Assembly (NCBI GenBank): GCA_947071285.1
Contig: CAMTFK010000045.1
Span: 1 to 26,770 of the forward strand
DNA length: 26,770 bases
Origin: an uncultured Bacteroides sp.
GTDB taxonomy: Bacteria > Bacteroidota > Bacteroidia > Bacteroidales > Bacteroidaceae
Direction: 5' to 3'
The notes under the pieces were generated by a model, which searched no databases, was not told the DNA's origin, and saw only the letters and a program-made list of their open reading frames with translations. A program made the translations under genes and the position numbers. This document shows positions 1-8,674 of this stretch, in pieces; positions within the stretch are counted from its first letter, which is position 1; every line of letters starts with the position of its first letter.

Positions 1-175
1 CAGGAAGCATTTGCCCCCAACCACGCTCAATATTACCATTCCTCAGGCTTTTGTTAGCCATGGTGGAATCACCGATCATAAAGATAGTAATGGTATCTTT
101 CTTTTCAGCAGTAAAAGCTGAAAGAATCAACAATGCACAAAGTACAGACAGTAGCTTGATTTTCATGTTTCTCAT
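1..175 (-). CDS. Rhamnogalacturonan acetylesterase-like SGNH hydrolase (CE12 type), N-terminal part only
   Basis: The first 58 residues are visible; the rest lies beyond the left edge. A hydrophobic signal peptide (about residues 5-23) is followed by the SGNH block I motif GDSTMA, with Ser37 as expected nucleophile, and then by ERGWGQMLP, a run typical of CE12 rhamnogalacturonan acetylesterases. Such enzymes remove acetyl groups from the rhamnogalacturonan-I backbone, which fits the GH28 and GH43 genes just upstream in the same direction. The start could be 175 or the in-frame ATG at 166; I give the longer form, and both leave a workable signal peptide. It is probably the sixth gene of the operon, though a possible -7 box lies directly upstream. 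The family is fairly sure from the motif pair, but catalytic Asp/His near the C-terminus cannot be checked. Confidence 0.75.
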   Translation of the reverse strand, partial: MRNMKIKLLSVLCALLILSAFTAEKKDTITIFMIGDSTMANKSLRNGNIERGWGQMLP

Positions 176-191
176 TCTATAAAAATTTCAG

Positions 192-199
192 CAAAGATA
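192..199 (-). promoter_or_regulatory. Possible -7 promoter box before the esterase gene
   Basis: The minus strand reads TATCTTTG, a match to the Bacteroides -7 consensus TAnnTTTG. It sits only 17 bases before the ATG at 175 (26 before that at 166), and no TTTG lies at the expected upstream distance, so it may be a chance match in an AT-rich gap. Confidence 0.25.
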
Positions 200-210
200 A
201 GAAAGAATAG

Positions 211-244
211 CAAAGGAATGCATGGAGTAATGTACCATCCTTTG
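211..244 (-). other. Stem-loop between the GH43 gene and the esterase gene
   Basis: Arms CAAAGGA plus TGG (211-217 and 223-225) pair with CCATCCTTTG (235-244), leaving a 5-base bulge at 218-222 and a 9-base loop. On the minus strand it is followed by a T-rich stretch (CTATTCTTTCTTATC). It could be a weak terminator or an mRNA-processing or stability element within the operon. Confidence 0.4.
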
Positions 245-258
245 TATTATCGTACACA

Positions 259-1629
259 TCAAAAGCCGTAAATGGCATCAACCGTCACAAAACTATTATC
301 ACTTCCATAGATCGTTTTCGTTTTATCCGTCCATATCGGCATTATGCCTGTTACCTCTATAAGTAATGTATAATCTCCTTTTGACATCTTTGGAGTCATG
401 ATGCGAATTGCCTTTTCCGGGTACTTACTATAAAAGTCGACCAATGAGGAATAAACCGTATCTTTCTTATCATTTAATATACTTACTTTAGCATACCCGC
501 TGTGAGGATTTGATTCACCCACTACCGCAATATGTGTCCCTTTAAAAGGAATGGCCAAAATACTTCCTTTCGTATTTGAAGCCAAGCGACTATTTTCCTC
601 TTTCCAGTCTCGTGTGAATTCCATTTCTTTGATAGGAATCTCTTTCCCTTTTTGCAAGGCATCTACCGGCTTTAAAGTGTTTATATCCCAACATTGCCAA
701 TATTCAGGTATTGATATTTTTATTCCATCCATCTGCAAAGGCATCCACACATAAGTTGCCGCCGAAGCCTGATGAGGATATGACCAGCGATCACCCATAA
801 ACATCGGAATTGTGTCATTGCCCCGTTTCAACGGAAAGACAAATGTACTTTGTGAATTATAAGTTAACTTTCCTTCCGGACAAAACAACCCTTGTTTTGT
901 CCAAGGACCTTCAATTTTCGGTGCCGTAAAATAGAAATTATCATTCTTCTCCCAACTGGTCAGATTGGAGTAGAGCATATAATATATACCGTTTTTCTTA
1001 AACATGGCAGGCGATTCTCCTGAGCCTTTCACATGAGCTACCTCCGCCTCTATGGAACGATAATCATCGCTCAGCCGATAAATAGGCCCGTGATGGATAA
1101 GCAAGTAACCTTTACCGTCCGTATCCTGAAAGGTTCCCATATCCCAACGTTTAACAGGTTTTCCATCATGAAGTAAAGCTCCTTGTAATTTATACTCCCC
1201 ATTTATTGTGCTGCATGTAGCATAGCCGATGTAAGGATCCTTATACCCCATATCATCCGCATGCATATACATGACGTATTCTCCTGTAGAGGGACATTTC
1301 ATCACCTTTACCCGCTCACCTACCCGGTTTGGCCCCAAGATACCGTCAGGTTGTACCGGCAGCACTACTCTTTCAAATATCCAGTTCACCAAGTCATCTG
1401 AAGAATAGCAGCTAAAGCCCGGAAAAGCATTGCTTTTATCCGATTTATATTCACCGAAAAGATAATATCTGCCGTTATCCTCTACTATGCAGGCACCGTG
1501 TGCATTAACTATATTTCCTTGATTGTCAAACCAAGGGACTCCATTATAAACAATCTTTCCGGAACCCTCATTCGAGATTCCTGCACACCCTACACAAAAA
1601 AAAGCTACTAATAAAAGCAATTTAATCAT
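259..1629 (-). CDS. GH43 lipoprotein, subfamily 24/34-like, without the usual catalytic base
   Basis: 456 residues. A short hydrophobic leader ends in a lipobox-like FCVGC, making Cys15 the likely lipidated residue; the following residues are not acidic, so a surface-export signal is not evident. Residues about 28-315 form a GH43 five-bladed propeller. The usual early DP catalytic base is absent (NAHGACI at 42-48). Instead Glu105 (GERVKV), Glu205 (GESPAMF) and Gln260 (NSQSTF) are seen. This resembles the Glu/Glu/Gln arrangement described for GH43_24 exo-beta-1,3-galactanases, including the 55-residue Glu-to-Gln spacing of the Phanerochaete enzyme as I recall it. Residues about 335-455 look like a beta-sandwich carbohydrate-binding domain. 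Likely activity: exo-beta-1,3-galactanase/galactosidase, or alternatively a GH43_34-type arabinofuranosidase. It starts 25 bp after the GH28 stop, so the two are probably cotranscribed. Family is sure, specificity is not. Confidence 0.82.
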   Translation of the reverse strand: MIKLLLLVAFFCVGCAGISNEGSGKIVYNGVPWFDNQGNIVNAHGACIVEDNGRYYLFGEYKSDKSNAFPGFSCYSSDDLVNWIFERVVLPVQPDGILGPNRVGERVKVMKCPSTGEYVMYMHADDMGYKDPYIGYATCSTINGEYKLQGALLHDGKPVKRWDMGTFQDTDGKGYLLIHHGPIYRLSDDYRSIEAEVAHVKGSGESPAMFKKNGIYYMLYSNLTSWEKNDNFYFTAPKIEGPWTKQGLFCPEGKLTYNSQSTFVFPLKRGNDTIPMFMGDRWSYPHQASAATYVWMPLQMDGIKISIPEYWQCWDINTLKPVDALQKGKEIPIKEMEFTRDWKEENSRLASNTKGSILAIPFKGTHIAVVGESNPHSGYAKVSILNDKKDTVYSSLVDFYSKYPEKAIRIMTPKMSKGDYTLLIEVTGIMPIWTDKTKTIYGSDNSFVTVDAIYGF

Positions 1630-1654
1630 ATCTATTATCTATTAGAAAACAAAT

Positions 1655-3049
1655 TTATTTATCACCTGTATGGTTCAATACGGAATAGGAAACATTCTTT
1701 TCTACCACATTTTCCGTGTTATTTACCTTCTTAACAAAATCTTTTACTTCACCCACATATACATCTTCAATCACTATATTCCTGGCAGGAAATTTATCAT
1801 CTCCTTTCAGTTCATAGATGGCATCAGCCGAAGTACACGTTACATTTTTCATATAAATGCCATCAATACGCGTAATGCGTTTTTCATACGTAGGAACAAG
1901 GTCTTTCCATTGGTAAAGCACATCTGTATCTATCTCTAGTACCCGTTGTACATGTCCGGCTTTGATATTTTCCATATGGATATTCTCTACAAATGCCCCT
2001 CGGCGATGATTGGTCTTGACAAAAAAGAGTCTTCTGACGGATTGTGGAACCTTACAATTATGCATATACACATTACGGATACCTCCTGAAATTTCACTGC
2101 CAATACCCAGCAATGTATGCCCTTCTACAATGTTACAATTACGGATTACAATATTCTCAGTTGGTGTATTCAGACGCCATGCATCACGGTTACGTCCCGC
2201 CTTGATTACCACCGCATCATCTCCTTGATCGAAAGTACAATCTTCCACCAAAAAATTACGTGTCATCTCAAGGTCAATCCCATCGTTATTGTGTCCATGA
2301 GCTTTTACGTCCAGGTTACGGACAATGCCGCCATTACACATATACATGTGCACAGTCCAGAATGGACTTTCCCTGATTTTGAATCCATCAAGCAGGATAT
2401 TCCTGCAACGGTTGAACTGTATCAGATGCGGACGCAAATGGTTCTCGCCTACAGCCATCTCCCGTTTTTCTACAGGAACATCTGTAGATGCCATCGTATA
2501 AAGTTCTTTCAATGCATTCATGTGAGCCTCGGGACGGGCAAACCAGACTTTCCAAGTATCCATTTTAGGTTTCAGCATTCCTTTGCCTGTTATAGCAATA
2601 TTCTCACATTCAAAAGCATAAATTAATGGAGAATAGTTATAACACTCCATGCCTTCCCATGAAGTCATTACAGATGGTAAATAATCAGATGGATTATCAG
2701 TAAAATACAATATCGCATTTTCAGCCAAATAAAGGTTCACATTACTTTTTAAATGAATTGGTCCGGTCAACCAATCCCCTTCAGGTATCACTACCCTGCC
2801 GCCACCGGCTTTATTACAGGCTTCTATTGCTTTGGCTATTGCTTGTGTACAATTGACTTCACTACTTTTCACCGCACCAAAATCCACGATAGAGAAATCC
2901 CTATTGGGATATATATATTCTTTAATAGATTCCATTGAAAAAGGAGCATCAACCGATACCCTCTTATACTTATTTGCCCACAAGTTGCACACTACCACAA
3001 ATAGAAAGATTTGAGTGAATATCAATACTCTAAATGTTTTTTTTATCAT
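1655..3049 (-). CDS. GH28 family galacturonidase/polygalacturonase-like enzyme
   Basis: 464 residues with a type I signal peptide (hydrophobic 8-22, probable cleavage near 25). The N-terminal block FSIVDFGAVKSS (52-63) and the GGGRVVIPEGDW block (82-93) are typical of GH28 pectinase-type beta-helices, and the parallel beta-helix runs to the end. Catalytic-site equivalents: NND at 254-256 (usual NTD), Asp277-Asp278 in QGDDAVVIK, His311 in EGHTLLGIGSE (usual GHG), and Lys345 in FFVKTN, where the usual Arg of RIK is Phe343. Acids and His are kept but the substrate-binding Arg is lost. It should cleave alpha-galacturonide bonds of homogalacturonan, rhamnogalacturonan or a decorated oligosaccharide, probably in the periplasm. 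It lies between SusD (116-bp gap with a stem-loop) and the GH43 lipoprotein (25-bp gap). Family is sure; exact substrate is open. Confidence 0.85.
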   Translation of the reverse strand: MIKKTFRVLIFTQIFLFVVVCNLWANKYKRVSVDAPFSMESIKEYIYPNRDFSIVDFGAVKSSEVNCTQAIAKAIEACNKAGGGRVVIPEGDWLTGPIHLKSNVNLYLAENAILYFTDNPSDYLPSVMTSWEGMECYNYSPLIYAFECENIAITGKGMLKPKMDTWKVWFARPEAHMNALKELYTMASTDVPVEKREMAVGENHLRPHLIQFNRCRNILLDGFKIRESPFWTVHMYMCNGGIVRNLDVKAHGHNNDGIDLEMTRNFLVEDCTFDQGDDAVVIKAGRNRDAWRLNTPTENIVIRNCNIVEGHTLLGIGSEISGGIRNVYMHNCKVPQSVRRLFFVKTNHRRGAFVENIHMENIKAGHVQRVLEIDTDVLYQWKDLVPTYEKRITRIDGIYMKNVTCTSADAIYELKGDDKFPARNIVIEDVYVGEVKDFVKKVNNTENVVEKNVSYSVLNHTGDK

Positions 3050-3103
3050 GATATTTATCTTTTCTTATGCCACATTCCTTTCATAAAATAGAAAATACAA
3101 TCC

Positions 3104-3137
3104 GAAAGGTCATTTGCTTTATACTAAATGACCTTTC
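3104..3137 (-). other. Perfect 12-bp stem-loop between SusD and GH28
   Basis: GAAAGGTCATTT (3104-3115) and AAATGACCTTTC (3126-3137) pair perfectly around a 10-base loop, 28 bases after the SusD stop. On the minus strand the 3' side continues GGATTGTATTTTC, with no clean U-run. It could be a partial terminator or a 3' stabiliser that lowers enzyme transcripts relative to susCD. Confidence 0.6.
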
Positions 3138-3165
3138 TGAAGTTTATATCTATAAAAGCATTATA

Positions 3166-5214
3166 TTACTTTTCCGCCGAAATACCAGCTTCCAACGGCC
3201 AATAGGGATTCTGATAAATAGGAGACTGGTCTTTACTCCTGCCATCTGGAGCAGTCAGCAAAAACTGCTTTATCATAATCGGATTAAGATAATGCGCCAT
3301 ATTCCAAGTAAAACCATCATAGCAAATCTGATTGGCTTGTTTCTGATATGGACGATAATATTCACTATTTGCCTGTGGTGACATATTAGCTTTACTACTA
3401 CCATCAGAAACTACCACACTCGCATCATACCATTGTTGCATTGGAGTATTCCAAAAATGAATACCTTCAGGAATAAATGGATTCGACATCAGTTGATCCA
3501 TTGAACGCCAACGGCATAAATCCATATAACGTAATCCTTCAGCTAAAAATTCACAACGCCGTTCGCGGCGAATATTATAGAGAATCTTATCACTCAAAAT
3601 CTGACCTCCGGAATAAGCCCCCCAATCATTTTTCGCTTCTTCAGCCATATCCGTAGCATTAAATGTTTTTTGTAAGTCATCATTTACATGAGCACGTCGG
3701 CGAATAAGTTTCCAATATTCTGTAGCATTTGCATCCAATTTTCCATTACGTTCATAAGAAGCTTCCATATAATTAAGTAAAGCCTCCGTTGCACGATAAG
3801 AGATAGCAGCTAAAAAACCATTATCCAAATTGCATTCACTCTGTCTAAAGGCCCCACCTTTACGCAAAGAATAACCGGTAGCATAACCACGCTGGCTATC
3901 ACTTGTATTAAGTATGTTAGGAGCAGGTTCATTGAACTGCACATCAATCCCTGCCATATCGGCATAAATGATATTGACCTGGCCTTTATCTTTCAGGAAA
4001 AGAGACAAACGGGAATCACGATTAGTACGTACGTCCGTCAAAGTTTTATCACCTTTGTAATAGCCATCTCCATCGACATAAGAGCCATGCTTATACACAG
4101 GAATTCCATCAGCCATCAGGAAGTTATTAACATAAGCACTTGTCAGTCCTGTCAAATAGTTACCCCAATTGGCAGCAATGCCCACATTATTAGTACTCAA
4201 CCCTTGCGCATACTGGCGCCATAACAGAACTTCCGAAACTCCAGAAAGATCAGGAGTAGCGAACATATCATAATAAGGATTCGTATCATCTGTTGCAGAT
4301 TGTTGCAGTTTTCCCGTATTAACAGTCAACTTATTCTTGTATTTCTCTGCCACCTCTTTTGACGCTTTCATTGCCTCATCAAGAAAGAAATTGATTTCAT
4401 TCTCAATACTTCCACTTTGAAATTGATATGCAGAATTATAGTCCTTACTCTTGCCAGGCCACCCTTCACCATTAGGAACAAAAGCTGTTCCTTTGAAATA
4501 TTTCAACCACGTACCTTCATACAAGGCTACACGTGATTTGAGCAACAAGGCAACGTCCTTACCTATACGCGTTGTCCCCATCGTTTTCGCACCTAAGAGG
4601 TCTATAGCTTTGTTTAAATCTGATAAGATAAAACGAGCAACTTCCGTACGAGGCTGTCGTTTACTGGCTTCAACCAAAATAGTAGCATCATCAGCCAAAG
4701 GTTCAGTGATAATAGGGAAATCACCAAATTTACGATAACGATTGAAATATTCACACGCACGCAGAAAATACATTTCTCCGATATAATGTTTAATGGTAGC
4801 TAAATCACCGGTGATTGTATTGTTTACTCCGGTTAAATCGGCCCCTGTTGCGTCGCCAAACTTAGGCAACACATTAGCAAAGAAGAAATTCAAACGGTAA
4901 ATTGTTTCAAATTTCCAATTGTCATCACTGTTAGGTACTAACCATTGGTTCTTTGTATAGCAACTTGAGGCAGAAGTACCTATCTGATTATCCGTCCCCT
5001 TATCGTTATCAAACATACCATAATAACCGTCATGCGAAGGTAATATGCCAGCATAATATTTATCCGCATAAGCTTGCAAATGGGTAGCATCGGTAAAATA
5101 AGTTTCAGGGGCAATGGAAGACTCCGGCATGCGATCCAAAAAATCCTCACATGATATAGAGCCAGCACATAGAATCAGTGATAATAATGCTATATATACT
5201 TTTTTTGTTTTCAT
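3166..5214 (-). CDS. SusD/RagB family surface glycan-binding lipoprotein
   Basis: 682 residues from the chosen start. The frame stays open upstream to 5259, overlapping SusC, but the ATG at 5214 gives a proper lipoprotein signal: MKTKKV, a hydrophobic stretch, and SISC with Cys22. Acidic residues follow the Cys (CEDFLD), as in Bacteroidota surface-export signals. Residues after that match the SusD/RagB N-terminus (FLDRMPES, then an ETYFTD segment), with TPR-like helices through the chain and a typical C-terminal region containing RRERRCEF and GLRYMDLCRWR. It is longer than most SusD proteins (about 500-600), suggesting extra loops in the glycan-binding region. It caps the SusC barrel and holds oligosaccharide for import. 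The gene starts 14 bp after the SusC stop, as in nearly all susCD pairs. The ligand cannot be read from sequence; context suggests a pectic arabinogalactan. Confidence 0.93.
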   Translation of the reverse strand: MKTKKVYIALLSLILCAGSISCEDFLDRMPESSIAPETYFTDATHLQAYADKYYAGILPSHDGYYGMFDNDKGTDNQIGTSASSCYTKNQWLVPNSDDNWKFETIYRLNFFFANVLPKFGDATGADLTGVNNTITGDLATIKHYIGEMYFLRACEYFNRYRKFGDFPIITEPLADDATILVEASKRQPRTEVARFILSDLNKAIDLLGAKTMGTTRIGKDVALLLKSRVALYEGTWLKYFKGTAFVPNGEGWPGKSKDYNSAYQFQSGSIENEINFFLDEAMKASKEVAEKYKNKLTVNTGKLQQSATDDTNPYYDMFATPDLSGVSEVLLWRQYAQGLSTNNVGIAANWGNYLTGLTSAYVNNFLMADGIPVYKHGSYVDGDGYYKGDKTLTDVRTNRDSRLSLFLKDKGQVNIIYADMAGIDVQFNEPAPNILNTSDSQRGYATGYSLRKGGAFRQSECNLDNGFLAAISYRATEALLNYMEASYERNGKLDANATEYWKLIRRRAHVNDDLQKTFNATDMAEEAKNDWGAYSGGQILSDKILYNIRRERRCEFLAEGLRYMDLCRWRSMDQLMSNPFIPEGIHFWNTPMQQWYDASVVVSDGSSKANMSPQANSEYYRPYQKQANQICYDGFTWNMAHYLNPIMIKQFLLTAPDGRSKDQSPIYQNPYWPLEAGISAEK

Positions 5215-5228
5215 TGTAATACAAAGGA

Positions 5229-8200
5229 TTAAAGAGTTAAACTTAAACCAAACGACCATGTTCTGGACAAGGGATATGCATTCCCCCCGTTACCACCACT
5301 GATTGTTTCAGGATCAAAAAGAGAAGATAAAGAAGTTCCGGTCCAAAGGTTTTCACCGGATATAAATAATCGGCACTTGGTAAGACCGACTTTCTGCATC
5401 CATGCAGAAGGCAACGTATAGCCAATTTGCAAATTCTTCAGACGAATATAAGAGGCATCCTGCAAATAGCGGGTTTGCGTTTGCTGGTTCTTATCACTCT
5501 CAGAAAATATAGGACGTGGATAATAAGCATCTAAGTTAGCAGGAATTTCGTGTCCTGATAATCCAATAGACTCAGCACGGAAATAATCTTCGTGTTCCAC
5601 AAAAGCACGGGCATGCCACATACTGCTATTACCACGTACACCAAATAACATACCATTATAATTATCTCCTCCCCAATAATCACGTTTCATTACACCTTGA
5701 AAGAAACAACGTACATCAAAACCCTTCCAATCTGCATTCAAGTCAATACTGAAGAAGTAGTGCGGATTTTTATTACCTATAATTTTTAAATCACCATGAT
5801 CATCTATTGTTTCTGCTCCTTTGGTTATGCCTGCTTTTCCATCCAGATCCTTATACATAATATCACCGGCAGCCCATTTCGAACCAAGTGCATTCTGTCC
5901 ACCCACTTTATCCAAATGCGCTTGCATTTCAGCATCAGTCTTCGCTATTCCAACAGTTTCAAATCCCCATATTTCATTAATCTCATGTCCTTTCAGGTAA
6001 TTCCAGATAGAACCTGTTGTATTTCCCGGATAGCTATCGATAATAGTCTTTGAGTCGGATACTGTAGCTGTGATACCATAACCTAATCCATTGTTCAAAC
6101 GGTCACGCCAGGAAAGAGAAATCTCCCAGCCTTTAGTTTTCAAGTCGCAGTTGTTTGTTTTCGGCACAGCAATTCCCAGTGTTGCAGGTAGTTCAGGAGC
6201 TGGACCAACCATATTTTTTGTAAAACGGGTATATACATCAACCGAACCTGTCAGGCGATTATCAAGTAGTCCAAAGTCCAAACCAGCATTCCACGAACGA
6301 ACACTTTCCCACGTCAGTACAGTACTAATCAAGCTTCCTACTTCCGCAGTACTCGGTTTTTTCCCATCCTGCAACCAGGTTCCTGCATTCGAACTTAAAT
6401 TCATCACACGATAAGTAGGATACCAAGCACTCGTATTTTGATTAGACAATTCACCATAAGAAAAACGGAACTTAAAAGTATTCACTACATCAGACATCTT
6501 TTCCCAAAACTTCTCTTGAGCCACATTCCACCCCAAAGAGAATGAAGGTGCAAATTGCCAACGACTACCACGTCGGAAACGTGAAGTACCATCATAACGC
6601 ATATTCACCTCAGCAAGATAACGCCCTTTATAGTCATAATTCAAACGACCAAAAAAACCTGCTGTTGCCCATTCATTGTGATAACCACTAATATTAGGGT
6701 CTTTAGATTCTCCTTTTCCGTTCAGACCTGTAGTCAGGTTAAATTCTGGCATCCCCTCATTCATCACACCATATCTTGTAGTTTCAGAATAATCCTGCTT
6801 CATTTCTTCCGCCTGAAAACCTGCCATTATCTTAACATTATGGCTATTGTTAAATGTTTGTGAATATGAACTATAAACATTCAAATTCAGATAGTTTTCC
6901 TTTTTATAAGATTGAGTGAGTTTAGAATCTTCCTTCTTATCAATAATGGTACCATCAGCATTATAGCCGTTATATGGAAGTGTGGTTTGCTTCATAGACT
7001 CATCATAAATACTATAATTCAATTCCACGTTGGTAATCCAATTCTTTATCGGTTCTAAAATAAGAGCAGCCTGTTGATAATGTTGGTCTCCCCTAACATT
7101 TCTTTTCCCACCTTTTTCCAATAAAATAGAAGGATAATTGGACATCAATTTACCATTTGGGTCATACAATGGTAAATTAGGCCAGGATTGACGTCCCAAA
7201 TAATCATAAAAACGGCTATCAGCCAAATAGGTAGGGCGATGTTTATCACTACGGGTGAAACGAGTACTATATCTGATTTTTAACCAATTGGTAATAGTTG
7301 CGTTAATTTTTCCGGTAGCATTATAACGTTGCAAACCGTCATCACCAAGTTTTAACAGACCTCCTTGGTCTAAGTAATTGAATGAAGCATAATAAGTAAT
7401 TTTATCAGCACCACCTGTTATGCTCACATTATGCTCCTGCGATAATACACTACTTTTATAGGTTTCATCATACCAATCCGTGTTTGCATACCCTTTCGTC
7501 CATGTATCTTCCCATAAAGCCGAATTACCAGGTTTAGTATCAAGACTATAAGGTAGCTTACCAGCTTGGTAGTCCAACATCTTCTGCATTGTCTCATCAT
7601 TAAAGACTTGTCCGTCACCTTTATTAATAGCAGCACTATTAAAGAAATTAGCAAATGTATAAGAGTCCATCATTTTGGGCAAGTTCATCGGGCTCGCCAC
7701 ACGGAAGCTATTATTATAATTTACTGCAATTTTACCAGCCTTACCATTTTTGGTAGTAACAAGAATAACTCCAAATGGCGCGCGCGACCCATAAATAGAA
7801 GAAGCCGCCGCATCTTTCAATACTGAGATATTTTCAATATCTTGCGGATTGATAGTATTTAAGTCACCTTCCATGCCGTCAATCAATATAAGTGGACTTC
7901 CACTTGAACCATCACCAATCGTACCATTACCACGAATACTTATACTGGCTGTTTTATCTACCTCACCAGTATTTGTAGAAATCTGCAAGCCAGGTATCAG
8001 CCCCTGTAAGGCCATCGTTGCACTTGCCACCGGACGCGACTCCAAATCTTTGGCCGTAGCAATACCTACCGAACCCGTCAGATTCACTTTTTTCTGCGTA
8101 CCGAAACCTACCACTACTACCTCATCCAGCATTTCAGTATCATCTTTCAATACAACATCGATTGTTTTTCCTGCAACAACTTGTATTTCTTGTGTCTTAT

Positions 8201-8495
8201 ATCCTATATAAGAGATAATTAAAGTTGCCCCAGCTCTTACCGACAAAGAAAAATTACCATCAACATCAGTAATAGTACCATTAGATACATTCCCTTTTTC
8301 TATAATACTGGCGCCAATAACGGGTCCCATTGCATCTTTCACCACACCTGTAACTTTGACTTGCTGTTGGATTACCTGCATACTTTGTTCATTGCTATCT
8401 GCCATCACCGTGAAAGGATGGCCAGCAACGAAACCGATGCCAAGCAACAAGGCGGCAAGCGCCTTCCGATTGTTTCTAAAAGAATCTGATTTCAT
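5229..8495 (-). CDS. SusC/RagA family TonB-dependent outer-membrane transporter
   Basis: 1088 residues. Order: signal peptide (hydrophobic about 12-24), a carboxypeptidase-regulatory-like beta domain (about 46-118) with VTGVVKDAMGPVIGA and the DVDGNFSLSV block, a TonB box (DEVVVVGFGTQ, 124-134), a plug domain (about 141-250) with LIDGMEG and ENISVLKDAA, then a beta-barrel to the C-terminus, which ends in an alternating hydrophobic strand (SFGLSLTL). It imports oligosaccharides across the outer membrane using TonB energy, with the SusD lipoprotein as lid. It is the second gene of the minus-strand operon but has its own upstream promoter-like sequence and a pair of direct repeats, so susCD may be expressed more strongly than the leading GH43 gene. 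No break or missing segment was noticed. Family is certain; the substrate is inferred only from neighbouring enzymes. Confidence 0.96.
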   Translation of the reverse strand: MKSDSFRNNRKALAALLLGIGFVAGHPFTVMADSNEQSMQVIQQQVKVTGVVKDAMGPVIGASIIEKGNVSNGTITDVDGNFSLSVRAGATLIISYIGYKTQEIQVVAGKTIDVVLKDDTEMLDEVVVVGFGTQKKVNLTGSVGIATAKDLESRPVASATMALQGLIPGLQISTNTGEVDKTASISIRGNGTIGDGSSGSPLILIDGMEGDLNTINPQDIENISVLKDAAASSIYGSRAPFGVILVTTKNGKAGKIAVNYNNSFRVASPMNLPKMMDSYTFANFFNSAAINKGDGQVFNDETMQKMLDYQAGKLPYSLDTKPGNSALWEDTWTKGYANTDWYDETYKSSVLSQEHNVSITGGADKITYYASFNYLDQGGLLKLGDDGLQRYNATGKINATITNWLKIRYSTRFTRSDKHRPTYLADSRFYDYLGRQSWPNLPLYDPNGKLMSNYPSILLEKGGKRNVRGDQHYQQAALILEPIKNWITNVELNYSIYDESMKQTTLPYNGYNADGTIIDKKEDSKLTQSYKKENYLNLNVYSSYSQTFNNSHNVKIMAGFQAEEMKQDYSETTRYGVMNEGMPEFNLTTGLNGKGESKDPNISGYHNEWATAGFFGRLNYDYKGRYLAEVNMRYDGTSRFRRGSRWQFAPSFSLGWNVAQEKFWEKMSDVVNTFKFRFSYGELSNQNTSAWYPTYRVMNLSSNAGTWLQDGKKPSTAEVGSLISTVLTWESVRSWNAGLDFGLLDNRLTGSVDVYTRFTKNMVGPAPELPATLGIAVPKTNNCDLKTKGWEISLSWRDRLNNGLGYGITATVSDSKTIIDSYPGNTTGSIWNYLKGHEINEIWGFETVGIAKTDAEMQAHLDKVGGQNALGSKWAAGDIMYKDLDGKAGITKGAETIDDHGDLKIIGNKNPHYFFSIDLNADWKGFDVRCFFQGVMKRDYWGGDNYNGMLFGVRGNSSMWHARAFVEHEDYFRAESIGLSGHEIPANLDAYYPRPIFSESDKNQQTQTRYLQDASYIRLKNLQIGYTLPSAWMQKVGLTKCRLFISGENLWTGTSLSSLFDPETISGGNGGNAYPLSRTWSFGLSLTL

Positions 8496-8564
8496 TGTTT
8501 TTCTTTTAAATTAGATAATAAAAGGTTTATTGACTCTCAAAAAAAATCCCTCAAAGGAGATGTG

Positions 8565-8592
8565 CAAATATACAGTGGTTCACTATAACAAA
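8565..8592 (-). promoter_or_regulatory. susC promoter
   Basis: The minus strand shows TTTG (8592-8589), a 16-base spacer and TATATTTG (8572-8565), matching the Bacteroides -33/-7 pattern TTTG and TAnnTTTG. The predicted transcript start is about 8558, giving a leader of roughly 60 bases before the susC ATG. Confidence 0.6.
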
Positions 8593-8637
8593 ACAGAAGA
8601 TAAATAGACCGTGAAGAAAGGACAAATTCGTCATGCC

Positions 8638-8667
8638 TAATTTACCACTGCCATTGATTAATTTACC
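8638..8667 (-). repeat. Two 9-bp direct repeats upstream of the susC promoter
   Basis: GGTAAATTA on the minus strand (plus strand TAATTTACC) occurs at 8638-8646 and 8659-8667, exactly 21 bp apart, or two helical turns. The pair lies about 65-100 bp upstream of the -7 box, a usual place for an AraC-type activator such as the output domain of the HTCS. The regulator assignment is inference. Confidence 0.45.
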
Positions 8668-8674
8668 CAGTCTC

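Noticed and set aside
5215..5259. Upstream extension of SusD to 5259
   Set aside because: It would overlap the SusC end and put 15 residues before the lipoprotein signal, spoiling it; the ATG at 5214 fits the SusD pattern.
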